This document shows positions 7,610 to 16,368 of a stretch of 64,000 bases of DNA, in pieces. The translations under genes and the position numbers were made by a program. The notes under the pieces were generated by a model. That model saw only the letters and a list, made by a program, of their open reading frames with translations. It searched no databases and was not told the origin of the DNA. This stretch comes from Candidatus Epulonipiscium sp. (GTDB taxonomy: Bacteria > Bacillota > Clostridia > Lachnospirales > Defluviitaleaceae): NCBI GenBank assembly GCA_012521395.1, contig JAAYML010000127.1:1-64000 (forward strand), read 5' to 3'. Position 1 is the first letter of the stretch; each line of letters opens with the position of its first letter.

Positions 7610-8690
7610 CGTTTTGTATGTAAGCAATAGCGGAAAAAATCTGGTCAGTATTTACATGACTTACTCTAACCGCTTTTCCAATAGACGACAACAAAATAAA
7701 ATGAATAATATTATTTTTTGTTTTCTTATCCAGCAACATTTGATTATAAATAACTTCTTTATTCAGTTCTTCTATCCTGACAGGCAAATCATAAGAAGCT
7801 AAAACTTTTTCAATCCGTTTTAAATCTTCTTTTGAGATTAAACCATTGATGTACGATAAATAGGCTGCTCCAACCATACCAACAGAAACGCACTGTCCAT
7901 GGAAAAGCTTAAAATTAAGAAGGGTTTCAATAGCGTGTCCAAGGGTATGACCAAAGTTTAATATTGCCCTTAAACCTGCTTCCTTTTCATCCCTGGATAC
8001 AACGCTTCCTTTCAATTCACAGGAGCGCCTGATAATTTTTTCTAAAACTTCATGATCTAATTTAAAAAATGAATCATATGAAGACTCCAAAAATTCAAAA
8101 TAAGATTTGTCTAATATAAGTCCATGTTTTATGACTTCTGCAACACCAGAAGACAATTGCTCTTTTGGCAAAGTTTTCAAAGTATCTAAATTAATATAAA
8201 CAAAAGCTGGTTGATAAAAAGCTCCAATCATATTTTTGTGCTGAAGAAAATCTACCCCGACCTTACCACCAACACTACTATCTACCTGAGATAAAAGAGT
8301 TGTTGGTATTTGGACAAAAGGAATCCCTCTCATATAAGTTGCTGCAGCAAAACCAGCCATATCACCAGTAACCCCTCCGCCTAAAGCAAGGATTAGGGAA
8401 TTTCTGTCCAGATGTTTTTCTATAAAAAACTTATAAATCTCCTGAACAGTATTTAGATTTTTATTGCTTTCTCCTGCAGGAAAAACACATTTATACACTT
8501 CTTTATAAGCAGAAGAAACAATTTCCAACAGTGTCTGTCCATAGTATTTATTAACATTTTCATCGGTTACAATGCAGATTTTTCTATCGGAAGGAAAAAA
8601 TTTCTTTAAAGCATTTATTATATCCTCAAAATTATCGGAAAAATAAATAGGATATGCCGAAGATGGCGTATTTATACAGATTTCGTTCAT
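7599..8690 (-). CDS. aroB: 3-dehydroquinate synthase
   Basis: This 363-residue protein is full length. It has the NAD-binding stretch LALGGGVTGDMAGF at about 102-115 and metal-ligand regions GVAEVIKHG, GHTLGHAIE and FHGQCVSVGM. AroB converts DAHP to 3-dehydroquinate, the second step of the shikimate pathway. Its ATG overlaps the divIVA stop (ATATGA), so it is translated as part of the division cluster. That is an unusual partner, since ileS more often follows divIVA in Bacillus. No other aro gene is in the window. Confidence 0.95.
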   Translation of the reverse strand: MNEICINTPSSAYPIYFSDNFEDIINALKKFFPSDRKICIVTDENVNKYYGQTLLEIVSSAYKEVYKCVFPAGESNKNLNTVQEIYKFFIEKHLDRNSLILALGGGVTGDMAGFAAATYMRGIPFVQIPTTLLSQVDSSVGGKVGVDFLQHKNMIGAFYQPAFVYINLDTLKTLPKEQLSSGVAEVIKHGLILDKSYFEFLESSYDSFFKLDHEVLEKIIRRSCELKGSVVSRDEKEAGLRAILNFGHTLGHAIETLLNFKLFHGQCVSVGMVGAAYLSYINGLISKEDLKRIEKVLASYDLPVRIEELNKEVIYNQMLLDKKTKNNIIHFILLSSIGKAVRVSHVNTDQIFSAIAYIQNDVL

Positions 8691-9379
8691 ATAGCATCCT
8701 CGTCTCTTCTTGCTAATCTAAATTGTTGATTTAATTCTTTGTAATCTTCGTAATCATCAAACATTAATCCAGCTTCTCCCTGGTCAGATTCCATATCTTC
8801 ATTGTCTTCATCAAACTTTTTCAATCCTTTACTGATATCTATATCTTTATACTGATTCGTTTCTTTACCTTCATCTGAATTGAGTTTATCATCTTTACGC
8901 TTTACCAATTGATTATTATCACTCTCTTCTTCCTCAAACAAAGAAGATTGCTCTAATAATTGCAACTGACTGTTTAAAATCTGCATCATCTGAATTTTTG
9001 CAGCAACATACTGTTTTTTCAAACGCTCTATCTCTTGTTTGATTTTAAAGACTTCTTGTTTTGCCTGTTCTAAAATCTGATTGGCCTTAATTTCGGCCGC
9101 ATTAATAATTTGCTCACCTTTTTGATAAGCAGCCGATTTTGTTTCTTCTGCTGTCTTTTCAGCAAGCACCAAAGTACTTTGAAGCGTTTCCTCCAAAGAT
9201 TTGTAATGACTGATACCGTCGTTTAAAATAGAAATTTTGTCTTTTAATTCAATATTCTCCTTATAAAGCCTTTCATAACAATTGATGACTTCAATTAAAA
9301 ACTTGTCCACTTCTTCAATAGAATAACCATATGGCTTTCTTTTAAACTCTCGGGTTTCAATGTCTAATGGTGTGAGCAT
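8687..9379 (-). CDS. divIVA: DivIVA domain cell-division/polarity protein
   Basis: The 230-residue protein opens with LTPLDIETREFKRKPYGYS, the DivIVA N-terminal membrane-binding domain. A long coiled coil follows (about residues 30-150), then a strongly acidic tail. DivIVA binds negatively curved membrane at septa and poles and recruits partners. It closes the ylmE-sepF-ylmG-ylmH-divIVA order known from Bacillus. The ATG follows AGGAGG. Confidence 0.9.
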   Translation of the reverse strand: MLTPLDIETREFKRKPYGYSIEEVDKFLIEVINCYERLYKENIELKDKISILNDGISHYKSLEETLQSTLVLAEKTAEETKSAAYQKGEQIINAAEIKANQILEQAKQEVFKIKQEIERLKKQYVAAKIQMMQILNSQLQLLEQSSLFEEEESDNNQLVKRKDDKLNSDEGKETNQYKDIDISKGLKKFDEDNEDMESDQGEAGLMFDDYEDYKELNQQFRLARRDEDAI

Positions 9380-9391
9380 ATTATGTTCCTC

Positions 9392-10180
9392 CTATTTATA
9401 ACAGTGAATTACGACACTAATACGACCCTTTTTAGTTTTACCCTTTACTTCAGATAATTTAATTTTTCCATATCCTCTTAAAGTTAAATAATCCCCACAT
9501 TGAACAGTTGAAGAAGGTTCTGCAATACTGCCATTAATTAATGCTTTCTCAGCTTTAATTAATTCAACCACTTTTGACCTCGATAAATTAAAGCCAGAAC
9601 TTAAAACGGCATCTGCCCTTAAAGAAGATACTGTAGATATGACTTCTTTTATTTCAGGCGTGGGCACCTTTATATCATTTAAAGAAATTCTTTGTGCACT
9701 GGCCCCTATATTTCTAATCCTGGTTAAATGATTTAATATATAATCAGCAACTTCTTCAAAAGCAAATACAATGGCTTTATTCTCCTGTACCAAAATATCT
9801 CCTATTTTTTTTCGGTCTATCCCTAAAGATAACACCGACCCCAGGTAATCCCTGTGAGAAACAGGATATGCTTTTGGATTTCTTAAATTAATCTCAATGG
9901 CTGCAATAGGAAAATCGCTTTCCTCCAATTCTTTATAACAGGGAGATAAACCAATAATATTCCGCTCACTGTCCGGATATCCGCCAAAAGCCCGAAGGTT
10001 TATATCCCTAAAGGAAGAAAGCATCTCCAAATACTTGCCTATCTTATACATATCAATAAAATTTGTAAAAGTATTGACATGATCTCTTAAACAAATATTT
10101 ACTTTATCTAAAATATTGCTTGCTGTTATTTTTTCCTCCAAGTCATAAAACTTTCCGAGGTATAAATCTTTATTAATCAT
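9392..10180 (-). CDS. ylmH: YlmH-type S4-domain RNA-binding protein
   Basis: The 262-residue protein has an N-terminal YlmH domain (motif around AFGGYPDSERNI) and a C-terminal S4 domain from about residue 180 (LRADAVLSSGFNLSRSKVV). The family sits in the division cluster in most Firmicutes. Work in Bacillus links YlmH to rescue of stalled ribosomes, which is family knowledge rather than something visible here. It lies 12 bases before divIVA. The ATG at 10180 follows GGTGATT. Confidence 0.9.
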   Translation of the reverse strand: MINKDLYLGKFYDLEEKITASNILDKVNICLRDHVNTFTNFIDMYKIGKYLEMLSSFRDINLRAFGGYPDSERNIIGLSPCYKELEESDFPIAAIEINLRNPKAYPVSHRDYLGSVLSLGIDRKKIGDILVQENKAIVFAFEEVADYILNHLTRIRNIGASAQRISLNDIKVPTPEIKEVISTVSSLRADAVLSSGFNLSRSKVVELIKAEKALINGSIAEPSSTVQCGDYLTLRGYGKIKLSEVKGKTKKGRISVVIHCYK

Positions 10181-10217
10181 TAGAAGTAATCACCAACATA
10201 TGATGAAAATTTTGTCC

Positions 10218-10511
10218 TTAAAAAATTAAATACTTACCAATAAAATATAAAATACACATCCTGATAAAATCTAAAACAATGAGTGTTATCACTGGTGAAA
10301 AATCAACCATGAGCCTGCTTGCACCAATCGCAGACTTCTCCAGCAAATTCCGTGACGGCGCCAGTAAAGGTTCCGTTAATTTATATATTAATTGAACAAA
10401 AGTATGCTGCCGTTTAACAGGAAGCCAGGATAAAACAACCCGTATAAAAATAAGAATTTCTAATAGTCTGAAAAAATATACTGCAAGATAGTATAAAACA
10501 ATGCCCAACAT
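10218..10511 (-). CDS. ylmG: YggT family membrane protein (YlmG)
   Basis: The 97-residue protein has two hydrophobic segments, at the N- and C-terminus, separated by the conserved VVLSWLPV and PLLAPSRN patterns of YggT. Its molecular role is not settled; in bacteria and plastids it is linked to division and to membrane protein distribution. It sits between sepF and ylmH, its standard place. The ATG follows GGAGG. Confidence 0.9.
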   Translation of the reverse strand: MLGIVLYYLAVYFFRLLEILIFIRVVLSWLPVKRQHTFVQLIYKLTEPLLAPSRNLLEKSAIGASRLMVDFSPVITLIVLDFIRMCILYFIGKYLIF

Positions 10512-10523
10512 TATTATCCTCCG

Positions 10524-10988
10524 TTATTTCATTCCACCATTCGCCCAGGGAAGAATAATTCCTTTCGTTTTTAATTCTTCTCTAAAACTATTAGCAATAT
10601 CTACATTTTCAGGAGCAATAATAAAGATATTATTAGCTACTCTTTGCACATCACCGTTCAGTGCATAACAAGCACCGCTTAAAAAATCCATCACACGTTG
10701 TGCTGTCTGGCGGTCCATATTTTCAAGGTTAATCACTACAGGCTTTTTACTTTTAATATGGTCACATATTTCCTGAGCTTCTTCATATGCCTCAGGATCC
10801 GTTATAACAACTTCCATTTTAATATTTGTATGGATATTTACAATTTTTGAATTACCGCCACTACGAGAACGTAAACTCCTAATGTTAGGTACTTCAGTCT
10901 TTTCTTCAATTTCTTCTACTTCTTCTTCAAAGTCTTCATCGCTGCCAAATCCCATTACATCCATCATTTTGTCAATGAACTTTGCCAT
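10524..10988 (-). CDS. sepF: Cell division protein SepF
   Basis: The 154-residue protein has an N-terminal amphipathic membrane anchor (MAKFIDKMMDVMGF), an acidic linker and the SepF ring-forming domain (about 60-145: VVINLENMDRQTAQRVMDFL, GDVQRVANNIFIIAP). SepF tethers FtsZ filaments to the membrane. It lies 12 bases behind yggS and ahead of ylmG. The ATG follows AAGGAGG. Confidence 0.95.
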   Translation of the reverse strand: MAKFIDKMMDVMGFGSDEDFEEEVEEIEEKTEVPNIRSLRSRSGGNSKIVNIHTNIKMEVVITDPEAYEEAQEICDHIKSKKPVVINLENMDRQTAQRVMDFLSGACYALNGDVQRVANNIFIIAPENVDIANSFREELKTKGIILPWANGGMK

Positions 10989-11000
10989 GTGAATACCTCC

Positions 11001-11699
11001 TTACATATTATAATTTCTGGCACCGAAAATACCCGTTCCTATACGTACCATATTTGAGCCTTCTTCAATAGCTATCTCAAAGTCATTTGTCATTCCCATA
11101 GAAAGAAATTCCATACTTATATTATCGATGTTTTGATTATCAATGTCAACCGCTAATTGCTTCATCCTTCTAAAATAAAGTCTGTTATTTTCAGCTTCTT
11201 CATCATATGGAACGATGGTCATAAGACCCCTTACACGAATATTCTTTAAATCTTTTAATTTGTATAATAATGGTTCTACTTCCTTATAAGATAAACCAAA
11301 CTTATTTTCATCTTCAGCCACATTGACTTGAAGCAGAATATCCATGACTTTATCATGCTTTTTAGCTGCTTCATTAATATTATAAGCCAGCTTTTCACTA
11401 TCTACTGAATGGATTAATTTCACTTTATCAATAATATATTTAATCTTATTGCTTTGAAGATGACCGATAAAATGCCAGTTGACTGAAGGATCTATCTGCG
11501 GATATTTATCTCTCAGCTCCTGGGCTTTATTTTCCCCAATATTTTGAATCCCATAAGATATTAATTCATTGATTCTTGCTACATCAATGGTTTTGGTTAC
11601 TGCAATAACAGTTATATCTGTTCCTTTACGGCCACTTTTTTGTGCAGCCCTGTCAATTTTTTCTTTAATCACTTCCAGATTCTTTTTAATATCACTCAT
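11001..11699 (-). CDS. ylmE: YggS-family pyridoxal phosphate homeostasis protein
   Basis: This is a 232-residue single-domain TIM barrel. The PLP lysine is in VIAVTKT (about K36), and HFIGHLQSNK, RGLMTI and SMGMTNDF are family signatures. YggS/YlmE proteins bind PLP and affect vitamin B6 and amino-acid balance without a known catalytic reaction. The gene is a standard member of the sepF cluster. The ATG follows GGTGATT. Confidence 0.93.
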   Translation of the reverse strand: MSDIKKNLEVIKEKIDRAAQKSGRKGTDITVIAVTKTIDVARINELISYGIQNIGENKAQELRDKYPQIDPSVNWHFIGHLQSNKIKYIIDKVKLIHSVDSEKLAYNINEAAKKHDKVMDILLQVNVAEDENKFGLSYKEVEPLLYKLKDLKNIRVRGLMTIVPYDEEAENNRLYFRRMKQLAVDIDNQNIDNISMEFLSMGMTNDFEIAIEEGSNMVRIGTGIFGARNYNM

Positions 11700-11727
11700 T
11701 CAATCACCATCCTGCCTTTTCATTGGT

Positions 11728-13224
11728 CTACTGTTGATTATTAATGATATTAAATTGATTGATCAACTGATTTTCTTTAACATTTTTTGCATTAGATACA
11801 ATTTGGTCATATATTTTAATACCATTGTTTAAACTACCATCGACAATAGCATATTCATCATTCTGCGCTAAAATTTTGATGGTTTTAAAACGTACGATAC
11901 CACCATTTACAACAAATACGCCTTCCTTTGACTCACTTTGATTAATGACATATTCTTCTTGCGCATTTTCTGGTAAAACGATAGTATCATAAAGCTTTAC
12001 AGATGAAAAATCTTCAAGAATATAAACATGATTATCGTCTTCATATTCAATTTTTACCGGAATCAATTCATCTTTATCAGGAAGTCTTTTAATGATTACC
12101 TTATTGCTTCCCGAGTCCTGAAGATATTTTTTAGGTACCTTCAAAAATACTTTTTCAACTATAGCATTAACAGGAATCTTAATTCCTTCATAATTATCCC
12201 TGAGAATTTCGAACTCAATATTTCTGCCAAACATAAGTGGAGGCATTTGTTCAGTACATCTTAAAATAAAGAGCATCGTCTCATCATTAAGGGGCTTTAA
12301 ATTATAAATTTCTGCTTTTAAGTTAGAATCATGAATTCCATTAAGTTTTATGGCTATCATATCCCCAACCTGGTAATCTTCTACCAATTCTTTGGAAAAA
12401 GTCCCTAAGATATACCATGAATAATTATCGACAATTTTAAAAACAGGAGAATCCTTTTTCACATTATGATTTTGGCTTAAATCAACTAACTCAGCAGAAG
12501 TCTTTAAATCTTTTTCACTGAACTGAGCAAAATTATCTAAAGAAAACTTTTCTTCCAGGCCATCATAATAATAAGAAACAATACCACCTTTAGGTGCTGT
12601 AATAACATCAGAATTGTTAAATAATTTATTTTCATATTCTTTTTTTAAGGCCACTAATTCCTGAAGGGCAGAGGAATTTTCTTGCGCTAAAACAGACTGT
12701 TTCTTTTCTATTTCTAATTCAATAGAACTTTTAATAGCATATAATTGAGAATAATTCCTGTTTGAATATGTACTCATATATTTATGAACTAAATCATCAA
12801 TTTGATAATTAATATTTTTAATATCTTTTCTTACTAAAGAAAATTCTTTTCTTTGGTTTTGCTCTTTAAGAATATCTTCATTGATTTTTTTAATATCTTC
12901 CTGAATTTTTGCGATGACAGTACTATCTCCTACCATACAAATTTTTGTACCTGGTTTTACCTTTTCACCTTCAAAAGCTAAATAAGTAATATTGCCTTCT
13001 TCTTTACTTTTTACAACTTTTTCATCCCTGACGATGATACCACTTAGATGTATATTCCTGTCAATTTCTCCTATTTGAGCAACTTCGATAGATAAGGGGG
13101 TAATACTTTTAAATCTTAATAAGGCACCAATTAAATATACAATGACACATGAAGATAAAAATAAACCTAAGACAATTCTTCTTTTATGTTGTCTTTTAAT
13201 TTTTTTGTATTTTTTTTTTGCCAT
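11728..13224 (-). CDS. HlyD-like membrane fusion/adaptor protein of the division cluster
   Basis: The 498-residue protein has a basic N-terminus, one membrane helix at about 15-36, an N-terminal barrel half, a coiled-coil hairpin at about 105-200 and a C-terminal barrel region. This resembles HlyD-type periplasmic adaptors, although the cell has a single membrane. Clostridia often carry such a gene directly ahead of yggS-sepF. No transporter ATPase or permease accompanies it, so a structural envelope role is more likely than efflux (inference). The ATG follows TGAGGAT. Confidence 0.75.
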   Translation of the reverse strand: MAKKKYKKIKRQHKRRIVLGLFLSSCVIVYLIGALLRFKSITPLSIEVAQIGEIDRNIHLSGIIVRDEKVVKSKEEGNITYLAFEGEKVKPGTKICMVGDSTVIAKIQEDIKKINEDILKEQNQRKEFSLVRKDIKNINYQIDDLVHKYMSTYSNRNYSQLYAIKSSIELEIEKKQSVLAQENSSALQELVALKKEYENKLFNNSDVITAPKGGIVSYYYDGLEEKFSLDNFAQFSEKDLKTSAELVDLSQNHNVKKDSPVFKIVDNYSWYILGTFSKELVEDYQVGDMIAIKLNGIHDSNLKAEIYNLKPLNDETMLFILRCTEQMPPLMFGRNIEFEILRDNYEGIKIPVNAIVEKVFLKVPKKYLQDSGSNKVIIKRLPDKDELIPVKIEYEDDNHVYILEDFSSVKLYDTIVLPENAQEEYVINQSESKEGVFVVNGGIVRFKTIKILAQNDEYAIVDGSLNNGIKIYDQIVSNAKNVKENQLINQFNIINNQQ

Positions 13225-13293
13225 ATAATCCTCACACCTAATAGTTATTATACTATTTATTTACTAATATAACGGATTGAGTCCCAAAAAACA

Positions 13294-13322
13294 AGTAAAA
13301 AAACACTCTGATAAGAGTGTTT
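13294..13322 (-). terminator. Terminator of the DUF6465 gene
   Basis: A 9-bp stem AAACACTCT/AGAGTGTTT (13301-13309 with 13314-13322, loop GATA) is followed on the minus strand by seven T. It touches the stop codon of the gene upstream. Confidence 0.85.
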
Positions 13323-13513
13323 TACAAAGATCCGCTTTCTTTGTCATTAACAACATAATAGCACTTTTCCTCATCGGCATTATAATATAACTTCAGGGAT
13401 TTTACGTCTTTAATTTTTAAATTATCCTGCTTCCATTTTTCTTTAAATTGTTTAATCAAATCGCTATGAAGAACTTCTTTGCCATTAAACTGAAAATATA
13501 CTTCTTCCCTCAT
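13322..13513 (-). CDS. Small conserved protein, DUF6465-like
   Basis: The 63-residue protein has the layout VYFQFNGKEV, then helix, then VKSLKLYYNADEEKCYYVVNDKESG. This matches the C-terminal core of DUF6465, a small family in Lachnospiraceae and relatives with no assigned function; the longer N-terminal part of many members is missing here. It is a one-gene unit between spoIVA and the division cluster with its own promoter and terminator. The ATG follows GGAGG. Confidence 0.7.
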   Translation of the reverse strand: MREEVYFQFNGKEVLHSDLIKQFKEKWKQDNLKIKDVKSLKLYYNADEEKCYYVVNDKESGSL

Positions 13514-13610
13514 CTTCAGCCTCCATTCTGCCCCCTAGGGTATTATTTATAGATAAAAGAAAAATTTGTAATATTATATATATTAGTATTATTGTGTATT
13601 TTTAATAATA

Positions 13611-13639
13611 ATTTTATACCATATCTCTCTTATTGTCAA
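13611..13639 (-). promoter_or_regulatory. SigA-type promoter for the DUF6465 gene
   Basis: On the minus strand a perfect TTGACA (about 13634-13639) is followed after about 17 bases by TAAAAT (about 13612-13617). It lies about 100 bases upstream of the start codon. Apart from this the 184-base gap before spoIVA holds only AT-rich sequence. Confidence 0.6.
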
Positions 13640-13697
13640 GGGCAGTTCCTTAGCACTTTAGCCCCATCAAAATCATGATTATTTGCTTATCAAATCT

Positions 13698-15176
13698 TTA
13701 TAAAATAATGCAAATTAGACCGCCATGTCCCTCATTAATTATTTTTTGCAAAGTTTCTTGTAATTTCATTTGAGCATCTTCAGGCATACGGTACAGTTTG
13801 TTCTGGAGCCCTTCATTGACCAGTTCGTGAAGAGATTTTCCAAAAATATTAGATTCCCATATCTTCCTTGGATCAGTTTCAAATTCACTCATTAAATAAT
13901 TTACCAGTTCTTCACTTTGTTTTTCAGTTCCTACGATTGGCGATACTTCTGTTTCGATATCTGCCCGGATTAAATGAATCGAAGGAGCGCTGGCACGAAG
14001 TCTGACACCAAATCGGTTCCCTTGCTTTACAATTTCAGGTTCTTCAAGTTTCAACTCATCTAATAAAGGCATCACAACTCCATAACCCTTTTGCCTTACT
14101 TCCTTAAGTGCATCAGCAACTTTATCATACTCTTTCTTGATTGCAGCCAGTTTTACAATGAGAGAAATTAACTGATGTTCTCCTTCAATCTCCATACCTG
14201 TTGACTCTGACAACACCCTATAAAAGAGTTCATCTGATACGGTAATATCAATTTTTACAAGACCTTTTCCAAGATTAATTTTTTCCTGAAAAACTTTTTT
14301 AACAAAATCATAATCTTCAAAAGAAGAAATGGCGTCTTTTAAATCTCTAAAACTATAAACAGGATAAATCGTATCTTTAACTGCTTCTATAATTCTTTTT
14401 TTCATCCAATGATCCCTGTCTAACGTTTCAACCCATTTTGGCAACATAAATTGAATTTCTTGCACAGGAAATTCATATAAAACTTTTTCCATAATCCGGT
14501 TAATGTCATCCATTTTTAATTGAGCACAATTACATGTAATCACTGGTACATCATATCTTTGAGATAATTCTTCATTTAATTCTTGTGTTTGAGCATCATA
14601 AGGTTTTGCCGAATTTAACAAAACTACAAAAGGTTTGTTAAGTTCTTTTAATTCTCTTATAACCCTTTCTTCTGCTTCTTCATAATCTTTCCTTGGAATA
14701 TCTGTAATAGTTCCATCCGTGGTTACCACAATGCCAATGGTAGAATGTTCACTGATTACTTTTCTGGTGCCAATCTCAGCTGCTTCTGTAAAAGGTATTT
14801 CATAGTCAAACCAGGGAGTATTGACCATCCTTGGGCTTTCCCCTTCCAAATGACCCGTGGCACCTTCCACCATGTAACCTACACAGTCAATCATTCTAAC
14901 ATTGAGCTCAATTTCATCGTTTAAAGAAATCGAAACAGATTCATTGGGAACAAATTTAGGTTCTGTTGTCATAATGGTTTTACCTGCAGCACTTTGAGGT
15001 AATTCATCTTTAGCCCTTTCTTTATTATAGCTGTTTTCAATATTGGGAATAACCAATAAATCCATGAAACGCTTGATAAACGTAGATTTTCCAGTACGTA
15101 CAGGTCCCACAACTCCTATGTAAATATCTCCATTTGTCCTGTCAGCAATATCCTGATAAATATTGAAATTATCCAT
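13698..15176 (-). CDS. spoIVA: Stage IV sporulation protein A (spore coat ATPase)
   Basis: The 492-residue protein is the same length as Bacillus SpoIVA. It carries a TRAFAC-type Walker A motif GPVRTGKST at about 24-32, a DCVGYMV region and the conserved C-terminal tail. SpoIVA polymerises with ATP on the forespore outer membrane as the coat basement layer and is recruited by SpoVM, whose gene is at 49908-49985. The start is ATG 15176 after GGAGG; the upstream ATG at 15188 is part of that ribosome-binding site. A SigE-like promoter lies just upstream. Confidence 0.97.
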   Translation of the reverse strand: MDNFNIYQDIADRTNGDIYIGVVGPVRTGKSTFIKRFMDLLVIPNIENSYNKERAKDELPQSAAGKTIMTTEPKFVPNESVSISLNDEIELNVRMIDCVGYMVEGATGHLEGESPRMVNTPWFDYEIPFTEAAEIGTRKVISEHSTIGIVVTTDGTITDIPRKDYEEAEERVIRELKELNKPFVVLLNSAKPYDAQTQELNEELSQRYDVPVITCNCAQLKMDDINRIMEKVLYEFPVQEIQFMLPKWVETLDRDHWMKKRIIEAVKDTIYPVYSFRDLKDAISSFEDYDFVKKVFQEKINLGKGLVKIDITVSDELFYRVLSESTGMEIEGEHQLISLIVKLAAIKKEYDKVADALKEVRQKGYGVVMPLLDELKLEEPEIVKQGNRFGVRLRASAPSIHLIRADIETEVSPIVGTEKQSEELVNYLMSEFETDPRKIWESNIFGKSLHELVNEGLQNKLYRMPEDAQMKLQETLQKIINEGHGGLICIIL

Positions 15177-15219
15177 ACTATCCTCCATTTCCTTAAGATA
15201 ATTTCCCCGATCAATATAA

Positions 15220-15248
15220 AATGTATGGGTACATTTAAAATATATGAC
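15220..15248 (-). promoter_or_regulatory. SigE-like (mother-cell) promoter of spoIVA
   Basis: On the minus strand GTCATATA (15241-15248) and CATACATT (15220-15227) are separated by 13 bases. They match the SigE pattern of an ATA-rich -35 box and a CATACA-T -10 box. The position fits SigE control of spoIVA as known in Bacillus. No competing SigA boxes stand out. Confidence 0.7.
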
Positions 15249-15285
15249 TAAAAAATGGAATTATACCAATTAAAACTTTTATAAA

Positions 15286-15316
15286 AAATAAAAAGACGAG
15301 TGGTCTACTCGTCTTT
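15286..15316 (-). terminator. Terminator behind gpsA
   Basis: A perfect 10-bp stem AAAGACGAGT/ACTCGTCTTT (15292-15301 with 15307-15316) is followed on the minus strand by TTATTTTTT. The gpsA stop codon lies at the loop (15305-15307). Confidence 0.9.
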
Positions 15317-16345
15317 CCACGAAACTTTATGGGCTAAATGAATTTCTTCCGTCTGATGTTCAGGTCTTTTTTCCCGCATCATTAAATCCATGACCGCTTC
15401 CCTGGGGGATTTACCCTCAAAAAGGACCTGATTGATTTCTCTTATAATCGGCATCTCTACATTATATTTTCTGGATAATTCATAAACAGCTTTTGCACTA
15501 TGTACACCTTCAACCACCATTTGTACCTCATTTAAAGCTTCATCTAAGCTTTTTCCTTTTCCAATCAAAATACCTGCCCGACGGTTACGGCTATGCATAC
15601 TTGTACAAGTCACAATTAAATCACCAATCCCAGTTAAACCATTAAAGGTTTGAATATCTGCTCCCATAGCCAGACCCAACCTGGTTATTTCAACCATACC
15701 TCTCGTCATAAGCGCTGCCTTTGTATTATCCCCATAACCTAAACCGTCCACAACACCTGCTGCTAATGCAATCACATTTTTAATGGCACCACCTAATTCC
15801 ACACCAATTAAATCCGGATTGGTGTAGACTCTAAAAGTAGGCGTCATAAATAAATCCTGAACTCTTTCAGCTATTTTTTGAGATCTGGAAGAAGAGACAC
15901 AAGCTGTAGGAATATCTCTTGCCACCTCTTCTGCATGACTTGGACCCATTAAGACTGCTACAGGACATTGGGGGGCTGTCTCTTCTATCACCTGTGACAT
16001 TCTGAGCAAAGTATGATTTTCCAAACCTTTAGAAACATTGACAACAAGGTGCCTGGGAGTTAAATAAGGAGAAAATTGCTCCATATTCGAGCGGAGAAAT
16101 TTTGAAGGTATGGCAATAACGATGATTTCATTATTTACAATAGCTTCTTTATAATCATTGGTAATGATAATATTTTGTGGAATAGGTACACCTGGTAAAT
16201 AATTAAGATTCTCCCTGACCGATTCCAATTGCTCTTTTTCACTTTCCAAATAACACCAAAGCGTCACATGATGCCCTTTTTTTGCTAATAATATGGCTAA
16301 AGCCGTTCCCCAACTTCCTGCTCCCATTACAGCAATCTTTTCCAT
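15305..16345 (-). CDS. gpsA: NAD(P)-dependent glycerol-3-phosphate dehydrogenase
   Basis: The 346-residue protein has the Rossmann motif GAGSWGTALA at about 8-17, the conserved VNVSKGLE and GPSHAEEVA regions and the C-terminal GLGYGDNTKAALMTRG signature. It reduces dihydroxyacetone phosphate to sn-glycerol-3-phosphate, the backbone used by the adjacent plsY product. Coupling with plsY (23 bases apart) fits phospholipid synthesis. The ATG follows GGAGG. Confidence 0.97.
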   Translation of the reverse strand: MEKIAVMGAGSWGTALAILLAKKGHHVTLWCYLESEKEQLESVRENLNYLPGVPIPQNIIITNDYKEAIVNNEIIVIAIPSKFLRSNMEQFSPYLTPRHLVVNVSKGLENHTLLRMSQVIEETAPQCPVAVLMGPSHAEEVARDIPTACVSSSRSQKIAERVQDLFMTPTFRVYTNPDLIGVELGGAIKNVIALAAGVVDGLGYGDNTKAALMTRGMVEITRLGLAMGADIQTFNGLTGIGDLIVTCTSMHSRNRRAGILIGKGKSLDEALNEVQMVVEGVHSAKAVYELSRKYNVEMPIIREINQVLFEGKSPREAVMDLMMREKRPEHQTEEIHLAHKVSWKDE

Positions 16346-16368
16346 AACTACCTCCGTTAAAATTATTT

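Noticed and set aside
7442..7627. A 61-codon minus-strand open frame between yteA and aroB
   Set aside because: It runs through the aroB terminator hairpin, has no ribosome-binding site, and its Lys-rich end arises from AT-rich spacer. It overlaps the real yteA start.
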